Source: a bacterium UBP1_UBA4771 (GTDB taxonomy: Bacteria > Krumholzibacteriota > Krumholzibacteriia > Krumholzibacteriales > Krumholzibacteriaceae). From it: 6,955 bases of DNA. Where the stretch lies: contig DHHN01000070.1 of NCBI GenBank assembly GCA_002403295.1, forward strand, positions 1-6,955, read 5' to 3'. A model generated the notes under the pieces. That model searched no databases and was not told where the DNA came from. It saw only the letters and a list, made by a program, of their open reading frames with translations. Both the position numbers and the translations under genes were made by a program. This document shows positions 1-5,552 of this stretch, one piece after another (position 1 is the first letter of the stretch; the number at the start of each line of letters is the position of its first letter).

Positions 1-5
1 AGCGC

Positions 6-20
6 GCGGTGGTTCACCGC
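6..20. repeat. Short perfect hairpin at the window edge
   Basis: GCGGTG at 6-11 and CACCGC at 15-20 form a perfect 6-bp stem around a GTT loop. No T-run follows on either strand, so it does not look like an intrinsic terminator. It lies 5 nt before the 8-nt-unit repeat element that starts at 26 and may be part of a larger intergenic repeat cut by the window edge, which is inference. A stem this short can also arise by chance in GC-rich DNA. Confidence 0.3.
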
Positions 21-25
21 TGATG

Positions 26-132
26 CTTGGTGTCCTCGTGTCTTTGTGGCATCGTCCTTCCGTCCTCCCCGGACGCGGGGGGCGGCCGCGCGAGGGAAGA
101 CGATATGGCCACGAAGCCACGAAGGCACGAAG
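26..132. repeat. Long imperfect inverted repeat built from 8-nt units
   Basis: The left arm, 26-50, contains three degenerate 8-nt units starting at 26, 34 and 42 (first unit CTTGGTGT, last CTTTGTGG). The right arm, 108-132, carries the same unit in reverse orientation (CCACGAAG at 109 and 117, GCACGAAG at 125). Folded, 20 of 25 positions are Watson-Crick and two more are G-U. After a 2-nt bulge the stem continues with ATCGTC 51-56 against GACGAT 99-104, then TTCC 58-61 against GGAA 95-98. The 33-nt apical region holds a further CCCC (67-70) and GGGG (77-80) stem. The element is noncoding as far as I can tell and lies beyond the 3' end of the minus-strand genes. A structured 3' end, a MITE/REP-like repeat or a small RNA are all possible, and nothing seen decides between them. 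Confidence 0.6.
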
Positions 133-140
133 ACGGGAAG
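109..140 (-). repeat. Four-unit tandem array, 8-nt period
   Basis: Read on the plus strand, the units are CCACGAAG at 109 and 117, GCACGAAG at 125 and the diverged ACGGGAAG at 133. On the minus strand the consensus is CTTCGTGN. The first three units also form the right arm of the hairpin described for 26-132. The exact period and near-identity of neighbouring units argue for repeat expansion rather than coding sequence. No promoter, start codon or known motif accounts for it. Confidence 0.6.
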
Positions 141-211
141 ATGGTCAGGACAATCGCGGAATCACTTCATGGCGCCGGACAACCTGCACCGCCGCGGCGA
201 ACGGCGCGCAC

Positions 212-235
212 CTCGGCGTCTTGGCGCCTTCGCGG
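212..235 (+). repeat. Third 8-nt array, three CTTNGCGN units
   Basis: Units CTCGGCGT (212), CTTGGCGC (220) and CTTCGCGG (228) keep the 8-nt period and the CTTNGNGN skeleton of the arrays at 26-49 and 109-140, with C replacing T at the sixth position. It begins 23 nt past the stop codon of the minus-strand efflux gene. In that transcript, GGUGCC (239-234) can pair with GGCGCC (228-223), including one G-U, around a GCGAA loop. No U-run follows, so a terminator role is unproven. Confidence 0.5.
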
Positions 236-257
236 CACCCCTTTTCGCGTGTCCGGT

Positions 258-581
258 TCAGCGCGCGCCGCCGTACAGGTTGAGCAGGACCACGCCGGCG
301 ATGACGAGGCCGACGCCCAGGAACTTGACCGGCGAGACGCCTTCCTTGAAAAGCGCGATCCCGATGAGCGCGATGAGCGCCGTGCCGACCCCCGCCCAGA
401 TCGCGTACGCCACGCCGACCTCGATGCGCTTCAGGACGAGCGCCAGGGCGCCGAGGCTGGCCAGGTAGAAGGCCGCGGCCGCCAGGGACGGCCACAGGCG
501 TGTGAAGCCCTGAGAGATGCGCAGGCAGGTGGTGCCGCTGACCTCGAGCACGATCGCCAGGAGGAGGAGCAGCCACGGCAT
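258..581 (-). CDS. emrE: Small multidrug resistance (SMR) efflux protein, EmrE/Qac type
   Basis: This 107-residue inner-membrane protein should exchange protons for cationic, hydrophobic drugs as an antiparallel dimer. It has the usual SMR length and four hydrophobic segments. Glu13 in segment 1 matches the essential Glu14 of EmrE. Tyr59 and Trp62 match EmrE Tyr60 and Trp63 with the same one-residue offset. The loop GFTRLWPS (25-32) is identical to EmrE as I recall it, and G91-x4-G96 fits the helix-4 dimer motif. The stretch EVSGTT after the key Glu resembles EmrE (EVIGTT) and not guanidinium exporters (EVVWAI), so I favour the multidrug branch. The symbol is family-level. The ATG lies 4 nt after the stop of the exported-protein gene, so co-transcription is likely. 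The only Shine-Dalgarno candidate, AGGA at 597-594, is 12 nt away, so translational coupling is plausible. Confidence 0.9.
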   Translation of the reverse strand: MPWLLLLLAIVLEVSGTTCLRISQGFTRLWPSLAAAAFYLASLGALALVLKRIEVGVAYAIWAGVGTALIALIGIALFKEGVSPVKFLGVGLVIAGVVLLNLYGGAR

Positions 582-585
582 GGCG

Positions 586-1755
586 CTACTGCGTCCTGCA
601 GACGTAGATGCCGCCGAGCTCGAGATTCAGCGCCGCGAAGAGCTCGTCGGTGTACGAATCGAGAAGCCCCTGGATGGTCTCCTGGAGGAGGCCGCCGCTC
701 AGGTTGAGAAGCCCGCACAGGAGCCCGCCGGTCGCGTTCACGTCGAGCGACGAGAGCGCCAGCGTCACGTTGCCGACGCCCATGAGCTCCTCGATGCCCT
801 GCCATTGCGTGGCCCGGAGGTCGAGCTCGGCGGTGAGCGTCATGATCATGGTCAGCTCGGCGGTGCACCGGAGCGTCGTGCCGACATCGACCGGCATGAT
901 CGTGACGCCGGTGAACTCGGCCGAAGCCCTGCGCGCGGCGAGGTCGACGGAGACGGCGGCCTCCTTGAACGTGAAGTCGCAGCCGCCCTGTCCGCCCGAG
1001 CACAGCGAGCCCTCCGGGCACAGGACCACCGCCGAGCCCATGAGATCGAACTGGAAGAGCGGCGAGGGCAGGCAGATCGTCTGGTCGATGAGCGTCGAGA
1101 ACGACTGCGCGACATCGGCCTCATCGACGCAACCGGGCGCCGCGAGGTCTTCGTACGCGAAGGCCGATGGCAACTCGGCGGTGCGCGTGCCGTCGGTGAT
1201 TGCGAGCGCGCAGGCCTGGAGCGGCTCGCCGGGCGGCGTCACGGCCTCGATGCGGGCGTCGTCGATGACGGCGGCGTTGACGACGGGGTTCCCGCAGAGC
1301 GACACCTGAAGCGCGCCGTGCGAGAAGCCCGAGCCCGTGATGACGATGGGCGTGCCGCCGTCCGGGGGACCCGTTGCCGGCATAACGCCGGAGATGACGA
1401 GGGGCGGCGTCGCGGGGCAGAGGGCCTCGTTGTACTGCGCGCAGTCGATCGCATCGGGCGTGGGGTCATCGCCGCAGTCCGGGAAGGGCGGCGGCGGGCG
1501 CTGCGAGAAGCCGAAGAGGTGACCGAGGAGCCTGACGGCATCCGCCAGGTCGAGCCTGCCGTTGTCGGTCACATCGAGCGCATCCCTGCAGAGCTCCTTC
1601 TGGCCGAGGAAGAGATGACCGAGGATCGCGACCGCATCGGCCGTGTTCACGGTGCCGTCGCGATTCGCGTCGCCGCGCACGAACTGCGCCGCCGTTGCGG
1701 GAGCGCCGGCGACAACGACGCCGCACAGGCACAGAACGCGTAGATTCCTTCGCAT
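586..1755 (-). CDS. Exported protein: dockerin-like calcium loops, IPT/TIG domain and unassigned C-terminal domain
   Basis: A 389-residue protein with a signal peptide (MRRNLR, hydrophobic stretch to about 20, likely cleavage near TAA-Q at 23/24). Residues 28-80 hold two dockerin/EF-like calcium loops, each followed by a helix. Ligands are D29, N31, D33, T35, N37 and D40 in the first, and D61, T63, N65, R67, D69 and D72 in the second. The repeated helix core LLGHLF/ILGHLF is typical of dockerin pairs. A PPPPFPDCG linker (87-95) follows, then an IPT/TIG immunoglobulin-like fold at about 118-202 with the ITGSGF signature. Residues 207-389 match nothing I recognise. They are rich in beta-prone, Thr/Leu-rich stretches and end in an amphipathic segment. 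The mature chain has 14 cysteines, suggesting disulfides outside the cytoplasm. The ATG is supported by GGGAGG 7 nt upstream. The function is unknown; binding or adhesion is inferred from the domains only. Confidence 0.85.
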   Translation of the reverse strand: MRRNLRVLCLCGVVVAGAPATAAQFVRGDANRDGTVNTADAVAILGHLFLGQKELCRDALDVTDNGRLDLADAVRLLGHLFGFSQRPPPPFPDCGDDPTPDAIDCAQYNEALCPATPPLVISGVMPATGPPDGGTPIVITGSGFSHGALQVSLCGNPVVNAAVIDDARIEAVTPPGEPLQACALAITDGTRTAELPSAFAYEDLAAPGCVDEADVAQSFSTLIDQTICLPSPLFQFDLMGSAVVLCPEGSLCSGGQGGCDFTFKEAAVSVDLAARRASAEFTGVTIMPVDVGTTLRCTAELTMIMTLTAELDLRATQWQGIEELMGVGNVTLALSSLDVNATGGLLCGLLNLSGGLLQETIQGLLDSYTDELFAALNLELGGIYVCRTQ

Positions 1756-1762
1756 GCAACGC

Positions 1763-1768
1763 CCTCCC
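1763..1768 (-). promoter_or_regulatory. Shine-Dalgarno of the exported-protein gene
   Basis: On the minus strand GGGAGG ends 7 nt before the ATG at 1755. This supports that ATG and, with it, a standard signal peptide. Confidence 0.6.
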
Positions 1769-1820
1769 GAGTGCGCCGCCCGGCCGAGAGACGACCCGAC
1801 CGGCAGCCCTGCCTCCTTCT

Positions 1821-1849
1821 ACTATACCGCTCGGCGTCCGGAGTTTCAG
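1821..1849 (-). promoter_or_regulatory. Sigma-70-like promoter for the exported protein/SMR unit
   Basis: On the minus strand CTGAAA (1849-1844) is separated by 17 nt from TATAGT (1826-1821). These match the TTGACA and TATAAT consensus at 4 and 5 of 6 positions. Transcription would start near 1814, leaving a leader of just under 60 nt before the ATG at 1755. Placement, spacing and AT content in otherwise GC-rich DNA support it; no operator is evident. Confidence 0.5.
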
Positions 1850-1941
1850 CGGGGGGATGCCGGGCAGGTCCGTGAAACCGCGCCGCGCCCGGACGACTAT
1901 ACCCATTGTTGTGCCGGCGCCGCCCGAAGGCTCGCGAGCGC

Positions 1942-1970
1942 TTCAACGAATGCCGCCGAACCGTTACAAT
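1942..1970 (+). promoter_or_regulatory. Possible promoter for the MacAB-type operon
   Basis: TTCAAC (1942-1947), a 17-nt spacer and TACAAT (1965-1970) match the -35 and -10 consensus at 3 and 5 of 6 positions. The expected start of transcription is near 1977, about 90 nt before the adaptor ATG. The -35 is weak, so the call rests on the -10, the spacing and the position. An alternative -10, TATACC at 1898-1903, lacks a recognisable -35. Confidence 0.35.
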
Positions 1971-2068
1971 AAGATGATGAGGCTTGTGCGACTCACGAGG
2001 AACGCCGCCGGTTCCCTCCTGCGACCAATTCGTCCGCGGACTCTTCGCCATCGAGGTGCGTGTCGACC

Positions 2069-3442
2069 ATGAAGACATTCATCATTGTCGCCGTAGTGCT
2101 CGTCCTGGTGCTTGCGGTTGCCGGCGTCGTGGGCGCCAAGGTCCTGTTCTCGGGCGGTGCGGATCAGACGCCGGTCGTCCGCCTGGAGACGCCGCAGCGC
2201 GGCGACCTGATCGAGGTCGTGAGCGCGCCCGGCGTCATCGAGCCGGTGACGAAGGCGGAGATCCGCTCGCGGATTTCCGCCCAGATCGTCGATCTTCCCG
2301 TCGATGTGGGCGCGCGCGTCACGAAGGGGAATCCCGGCGCCGAGCCGCCGGCGCCGGCGACGGTCCTCTTCCGCCTCGATGACAAGTCGCTGCAGGCCGA
2401 CCTGCGCTCCGCCCGGGCCAGGCAGCAGGCCCAGCGCGCGCAGATCGAGGTCGCCAAGACGAGCATCGAGACGGGTCTGCGCCAGATCCAGGGCATCGAG
2501 ATCAGCCTGGCGCAGGCCGAGCGCGATCTTGCGCGCCAGACGGAGCTCCTCAAGACGAGCGATGTCACCGAGTCGGTGGTCGACAAGACCCGCACGCAAG
2601 TCGAGGGCCTCAGGATGGATCTCCTCGCCGCCAAGAGCAGGCAGAAGGCGACCGAGCTTGCCCTGACGATCGCCGAGCACAACCTGGAGGCGGCGGAGGC
2701 CGAGATCTCGCGCGCCCAGGAAAGCCTGACGTACACGACCATGAACTCGCCGCTCGACGGCGTCGTGACGCGCCGTCCGGTCGAGGTCGGCGAGACGGCC
2801 ACGGGCTCGCTCTACAATCCGGGCACGGTCATCATCGAGGTCGCGGACATGACGCAGGTGCTCCTCAAGGCCGAGGTCGACGAGGCCGACATCGCCAAGG
2901 TCAAGATCGGCCAGAAGGCCCGCGTCCGCATCCAGGCCTGGCCGGACGAGGAGTTCGAGGGCGAGGTGACCATGACCGCGCTGGCAAGCTCGGTCGACCG
3001 CACCGGCTCGCCCTACTTCCAGGTCGAGGTGCTGCTCGACAACAAGGACGAGCGGATTCTCTCCGGCCTGAACGCCGATGTCGACATCGACATCGCGCTC
3101 CACAAGGATGCGCTCAGGATTCCGAGCCAGGCCGTGCTCTCGCGGCCGCTCGACTCGCTGCCGGCCGATATCCGCGAGAATCCCGATGTGGACAAGAAGA
3201 AGGCGTTTGCGACCGTGGTCTACCGCACCGTGGAGGGGAAGGCCAAGGCGACGCCCGTCAAGATCGGCCGCAGCGACACGACGCACACGATCATTCTCAA
3301 GGGAGTCTCGGAAGACGACCAGGTGATCACCGGGCCGTACAACGTGCTGGAGAAGCTCCAGCACGACCAGGCGGTCAAGGAGCAGCCCTCCGAGCAGGCG
3401 CCCGAGGGCGCCGCGAAGGACGCCGATGCGAAGAAGTCGTAG
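2069..3442 (+). CDS. macA: MacA-like periplasmic adaptor (HlyD/RND membrane-fusion family)
   Basis: A 457-residue adaptor expected to link the inner-membrane ABC transporter encoded downstream to an outer-membrane TolC-type channel. Residues 1-27 form an N-terminal membrane anchor with no lipobox. Beta-barrel/lipoyl half-motifs lie at about 44-105 and 222-262 (NSPLDGVVTRRPVEVGE), flanking a coiled-coil hairpin at about 106-220. A beta-barrel domain (265-345) and a membrane-proximal domain (350-430) follow, then a charged low-complexity tail rich in Glu, Lys and Ala. The hairpin tip has R156, L160 and T167, matching the Arg-Leu-Ser TolC-docking pattern of AcrA/MacA except Thr for Ser. Residues 88-98 (GNPGAEPPAPA) look like an insertion in the first lipoyl half. 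I start at ATG 2069 because GAGGTG (2053-2058) sits 10 nt before it. An in-frame GTG at 2060 would lie only 1 nt from that site. The ATPase gene follows after 21 nt. The symbol is family-level. Confidence 0.9.
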   Translation: MKTFIIVAVVLVLVLAVAGVVGAKVLFSGGADQTPVVRLETPQRGDLIEVVSAPGVIEPVTKAEIRSRISAQIVDLPVDVGARVTKGNPGAEPPAPATVLFRLDDKSLQADLRSARARQQAQRAQIEVAKTSIETGLRQIQGIEISLAQAERDLARQTELLKTSDVTESVVDKTRTQVEGLRMDLLAAKSRQKATELALTIAEHNLEAAEAEISRAQESLTYTTMNSPLDGVVTRRPVEVGETATGSLYNPGTVIIEVADMTQVLLKAEVDEADIAKVKIGQKARVRIQAWPDEEFEGEVTMTALASSVDRTGSPYFQVEVLLDNKDERILSGLNADVDIDIALHKDALRIPSQAVLSRPLDSLPADIRENPDVDKKKAFATVVYRTVEGKAKATPVKIGRSDTTHTIILKGVSEDDQVITGPYNVLEKLQHDQAVKEQPSEQAPEGAAKDADAKKS

Positions 3443-3463
3443 CGGCCCCGCCGCGGTGCGCCC

Positions 3464-4162
3464 ATGCTGATACGGCTCTCGGAGGTCACCAAGATCTACC
3501 GCCTGGGCCAGGAGCGCGTGCATGCCCTCGACGGCGTGTCGCTCGGGATCGACCGGAACGAGTACATCGCTGTCATGGGGCCGTCGGGATCGGGCAAGAG
3601 CACGATGATGAACGTGCTCGGCTGCCTGGACCGCGCGACGTCGGGCACGTACGAACTCAAGGGCCAGGACGTGACGCGCATGAGCGCGGGGGCGCTCGCC
3701 CGCATCCGCAACGAGGAGATCGGCTTCGTGTTCCAGTCGTTCGAGCTGCTGCCGCGCCTGAGCGCGCTCCACAACGTCGAGCTGCCGCTGATCTATTCCC
3801 GGCGCGTGTGGTGGTGGGAGCGGCGCACGCTGGCGCGGCAGGCGCTCGATCGCGTGGGGCTCGGCCCGCGCGCCTCGCACCGCCCGAACCAGCTCTCGGG
3901 CGGCGAGCGCCAGCGCGTGGCGATCGCGCGCGCCCTGATCGGCTCGCCCAGCATCCTCATGGCCGACGAGCCCACCGGGAACCTCGACACCAAGAACAGC
4001 GACGACATCCTGGCGCTCTTCGACCGCCTCCACGCCGAGGGGCAGACGATCATCGTCGTCACGCACGAGGAGTCGGTCGCCTGCCACGCGCGGCGGGTGA
4101 TTCGCATGCGCGACGGCAAGATCTGCGCCGATGCGCCGCAGGCGAAGGAGGCGCGGCCGTGA
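3464..4162 (+). CDS. macB: MacB-type ABC transporter ATPase subunit
   Basis: A 232-residue ATP-binding subunit of the MacB/LolD class that powers the permease encoded next. All ABC motifs are intact: Walker A GPSGSGKST (39-47), Q-loop Gln91, signature LSGGERQ (144-150), Walker B ILMADE with catalytic Glu169, D-loop NLDT (173-176) and switch His201. The ADEPTGNLDT stretch is typical of the LolD/MacB/FtsE group. E. coli MacB fuses ATPase and permease; here they are separate genes, as is common elsewhere. An unusual WWW (116-118) precedes the helical region between Q-loop and signature. No convincing Shine-Dalgarno precedes the ATG, so translation may be coupled to the adaptor gene 21 nt upstream. 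The stop codon overlaps the permease GTG. The family is clear, the transported substrate is not; LolD itself is less likely because the neighbours are a MacA-type adaptor and a single permease. Confidence 0.93.
   Translation: MLIRLSEVTKIYRLGQERVHALDGVSLGIDRNEYIAVMGPSGSGKSTMMNVLGCLDRATSGTYELKGQDVTRMSAGALARIRNEEIGFVFQSFELLPRLSALHNVELPLIYSRRVWWWERRTLARQALDRVGLGPRASHRPNQLSGGERQRVAIARALIGSPSILMADEPTGNLDTKNSDDILALFDRLHAEGQTIIVVTHEESVACHARRVIRMRDGKICADAPQAKEARP
4145..4151 (+). promoter_or_regulatory. Shine-Dalgarno that fixes the permease GTG start
   Basis: AAGGAGG lies inside the end of the ATPase gene, 7 nt before GTG 4159. It is the strongest ribosome-binding site in the window. It supports the GTGA overlap start and rules out the far upstream ATG at 3808 in the same frame, which would give more than 100 residues of non-membrane, Arg-rich sequence antiparallel to nothing known. 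Confidence 0.75.
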
Positions 4163-5412
4163 AGCGCATCGCCGCCTTCCTCATGGCATCGCTGGGGCTG
4201 GTCGTCCAGAGCGCGTGGCTCGCCCTCAGGCAGATCTGGGCCAACAAGTCGCGCTCGTTCCTGACGACGCTCGGCATCGTCATCGGCGTCGCGTCGGTGA
4301 TGGCGGTGATCGCGGCCCTGACGGGGCTCAAGGCGAAGATCGTGACCAAGTTCGAGACGGTCGTCGGGTCCAACAACATCTTCATGTTTCCCGACCGGCC
4401 GGACGGCGGGAAGTTCCGCCACGCGCCGTGGCACGTGATCCGTTTCCGTCCCGAGCAGTTCGAGGGGCTGCTCCAGCACTGCCCGTCCGTGGCGCGATTC
4501 ACGCGCATCTGCGAGAGCCGGACGACCGTGCGACACCGCGAGTACGTGATCGAGGACGTCGGCGTGCGCGGCATCGAAAGCTCGTGGCACGCGATTCAGG
4601 GCCGCAAGGTGCTCATCGGCCGCCCCTTCAGCCCGGTGGACGAGGAGCAGGCGGTCCAGGTGTGCCTGGTCACGGAGGATGTGCGCGACAAGCTGCACCT
4701 GGACCGCGACCCGACGGGCGCGCGCATCATCGTCGGCCGCCGCTCGTTCCGCGTCATCGGCGTCATCGAGAAGGCGCCGCAGTTCGGCGGCCGCGAGGGC
4801 CGCAGCGAACGGGAGGTCATCATCCCGTTTGCGACGGGCTGGAAGTTCAAGTGGCCGTGGATGTGGGCGATCGCGTCGAGCAGGAGCGCCGAGACGGCCG
4901 AGGAGGCGACGGCCGAGGTGCGCTTCTTCCTCCGGCGCATGCGGCATCTGAAGCCGGGCGACCCCGACACGTTCCACCTCGAGGTCATGGAGCGGCACCT
5001 CAAGGAGATCCAGAGCGTCGCCCTGATCATGACGGCGGTCGCGGGCGGCATCGTCGGGATCTCGCTGCTCGTGGGCGGCATCGGCATCATGAACATCATG
5101 CTCGTCTCGGTGACGGAGCGGACGCGCGAGATCGGCATCAGGCTCTCCATCGGGGCGCGCGGCGTGGACGTGCTCACGCAGTTCGTCACCGAGGCCGTCG
5201 TGCTGAGCCTCACGGGCGGCATGATCGGCATCGCGCTCTCCTTCACCGTGGCCTTCTTCGTGAACAGGCTGAGCTCGCTCGACATGATCATCAACCCCGG
5301 AACGGTGGTGCTCGTCTGTTTCGTCTGCGTCGGCGTCGGCGTCTTTTTCGGGTGGTACCCCGCCCGGAAGGCGGCTTCCCTCAATCCCGTCGAGGCCCTG
5401 CGGTACGAATAG
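4159..5412 (+). CDS. macB: MacB/FtsX-type ABC transporter permease
   Basis: A 417-residue inner-membrane permease with the MacB layout. A short cytoplasmic N terminus (RQIWANKSRSFLTTLGIVIG, 24-43) leads into helix 1 (about 34-56). A periplasmic MacB_PCD domain of roughly 230 residues follows, ending near 285. Then come three C-terminal FtsX-domain helices at about 286-315, 338-368 and 380-400. The motif GGIGIMNIMLVSVTERTREI (306-325) and the ending WYPARKAASLNPVEALRYE are hallmarks of this family. MacB-type permeases act as dimers that use ATPase strokes to move periplasmic substrates through adaptor and outer-membrane channel. The start is GTG, overlapping the ATPase stop and served by AAGGAGG 7 nt upstream. 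It is the last gene of the three-gene unit; a TolC-type gene is absent here. Substrate could be a drug, peptide, lipid or lipoprotein; nothing in the sequence decides this. The symbol is family-level. Confidence 0.92.
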   Translation: MKRIAAFLMASLGLVVQSAWLALRQIWANKSRSFLTTLGIVIGVASVMAVIAALTGLKAKIVTKFETVVGSNNIFMFPDRPDGGKFRHAPWHVIRFRPEQFEGLLQHCPSVARFTRICESRTTVRHREYVIEDVGVRGIESSWHAIQGRKVLIGRPFSPVDEEQAVQVCLVTEDVRDKLHLDRDPTGARIIVGRRSFRVIGVIEKAPQFGGREGRSEREVIIPFATGWKFKWPWMWAIASSRSAETAEEATAEVRFFLRRMRHLKPGDPDTFHLEVMERHLKEIQSVALIMTAVAGGIVGISLLVGGIGIMNIMLVSVTERTREIGIRLSIGARGVDVLTQFVTEAVVLSLTGGMIGIALSFTVAFFVNRLSSLDMIINPGTVVLVCFVCVGVGVFFGWYPARKAASLNPVEALRYE

Positions 5413-5498
5413 ACAGCGCCGGCGGGCGCGGCGCGGCGGATTTCCCCCGAGGATCGCCCGGCGGGCGCGCCCCCCTTCGTATCCGCGCTCTTTCCGTT
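5413..5498. other. Intergenic spacer with a direct repeat and a short hairpin
   Basis: A GCGCC/GGCGC stem with a GGCG loop (5416-5429) begins 3 nt after the permease stop. CCGGCGGGCGCG occurs exactly twice, at 5419-5430 and 5458-5469. Neither hairpin nor repeat is followed by a T-run, so I cannot call an intrinsic terminator. In DNA this GC-rich the 12-nt repeat could be fortuitous. Confidence 0.35.
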
Positions 5499-5527
5499 TG
5501 CCTCGTTTCGCCGCGGTCGACTATACT
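5499..5527 (+). promoter_or_regulatory. Sigma-70-like promoter for lnt
   Basis: TTGCCT (5499-5504), a 17-nt spacer and TATACT (5522-5527) match consensus at 4 and 5 of 6 positions. The predicted start near 5534 leaves a leader of about 20 nt, just enough for the ribosome-binding site at 5541. This suggests lnt can be expressed independently of the transporter operon. Confidence 0.5.
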
Positions 5528-5540
5528 GCGTGCCATTCGC

Positions 5541-5547
5541 GAGGAGG
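5541..5547 (+). promoter_or_regulatory. Shine-Dalgarno that sets the lnt GTG start
   Basis: GAGGAGG ends 5 nt before GTG 5553. No ATG lies at a suitable distance, and the reading frame from this GTG immediately gives a plausible Lnt N terminus, so the GTG is preferred. Confidence 0.65.
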
Positions 5548-5552
5548 GACGC

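Larger units (their letters stand above)
1756..2068. other. Divergent intergenic region
   Basis: These 313 nt separate the minus-strand exported-protein gene from the plus-strand adaptor gene. They hold the minus-strand promoter at 1821-1849, a weaker plus-strand promoter at 1942-1970, and an isolated ACTATAC string at 1896-1902 that resembles the -10 regions elsewhere in the window. A 32-codon frame at 1974-2072 overlaps the adaptor start as ATGA (see findings). I see no clear regulator-binding palindrome, riboswitch or terminator. Confidence 0.6.

Noticed and set aside
26..140. CRISPR array
   Set aside because: The units are 8 nt, contiguous and in opposite orientations, with no spacers of regular length and no cas genes.
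1720..1735. Lipobox at Cys9 or Cys11 of the exported protein
   Set aside because: Both cysteines sit at the start of the hydrophobic core, too close to the N terminus, with hydrophobic residues continuing after them. A conventional signal peptidase I site near residue 23 fits better.
517..1743. Plus-strand open frame of 408 codons
   Set aside because: It is antisense to the exported dockerin/IPT protein, which has a signal peptide, calcium loops, promoter and ribosome-binding site on the minus strand. The plus-strand translation is Arg/Glu-rich without domains.
1753..1818. In-frame CTG (1806-1804) behind AAGGAGG as an upstream start for the exported protein
   Set aside because: CTG starts are rare, the predicted transcription start falls within that AAGGAGG, and the extra 17 residues would spoil a good signal peptide. 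ATG 1755 has its own GGGAGG.
1964..4087. Minus-strand open frame of 707 codons
   Set aside because: It lies antisense to the adaptor and ATPase genes, whose motifs are intact. Its translation is low-complexity Arg/Asp/Leu/His-rich sequence with no recognisable domain, typical of the antisense frame in GC-rich DNA.
3808..4158. Upstream extension of the permease frame to ATG 3808
   Set aside because: It lies inside the ATPase gene in another frame and encodes Arg/Ala/Pro-rich sequence. GTG 4159 has an ideal AAGGAGG and yields the normal family N terminus.
4159..5412. LolC/LolE lipoprotein-releasing permease
   Set aside because: The neighbouring MacA-type adaptor and the MacB_PCD layout with the SLNPVEALRYE ending favour MacB. 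LolC and LolE normally occur with LolD and no periplasmic adaptor of this type.
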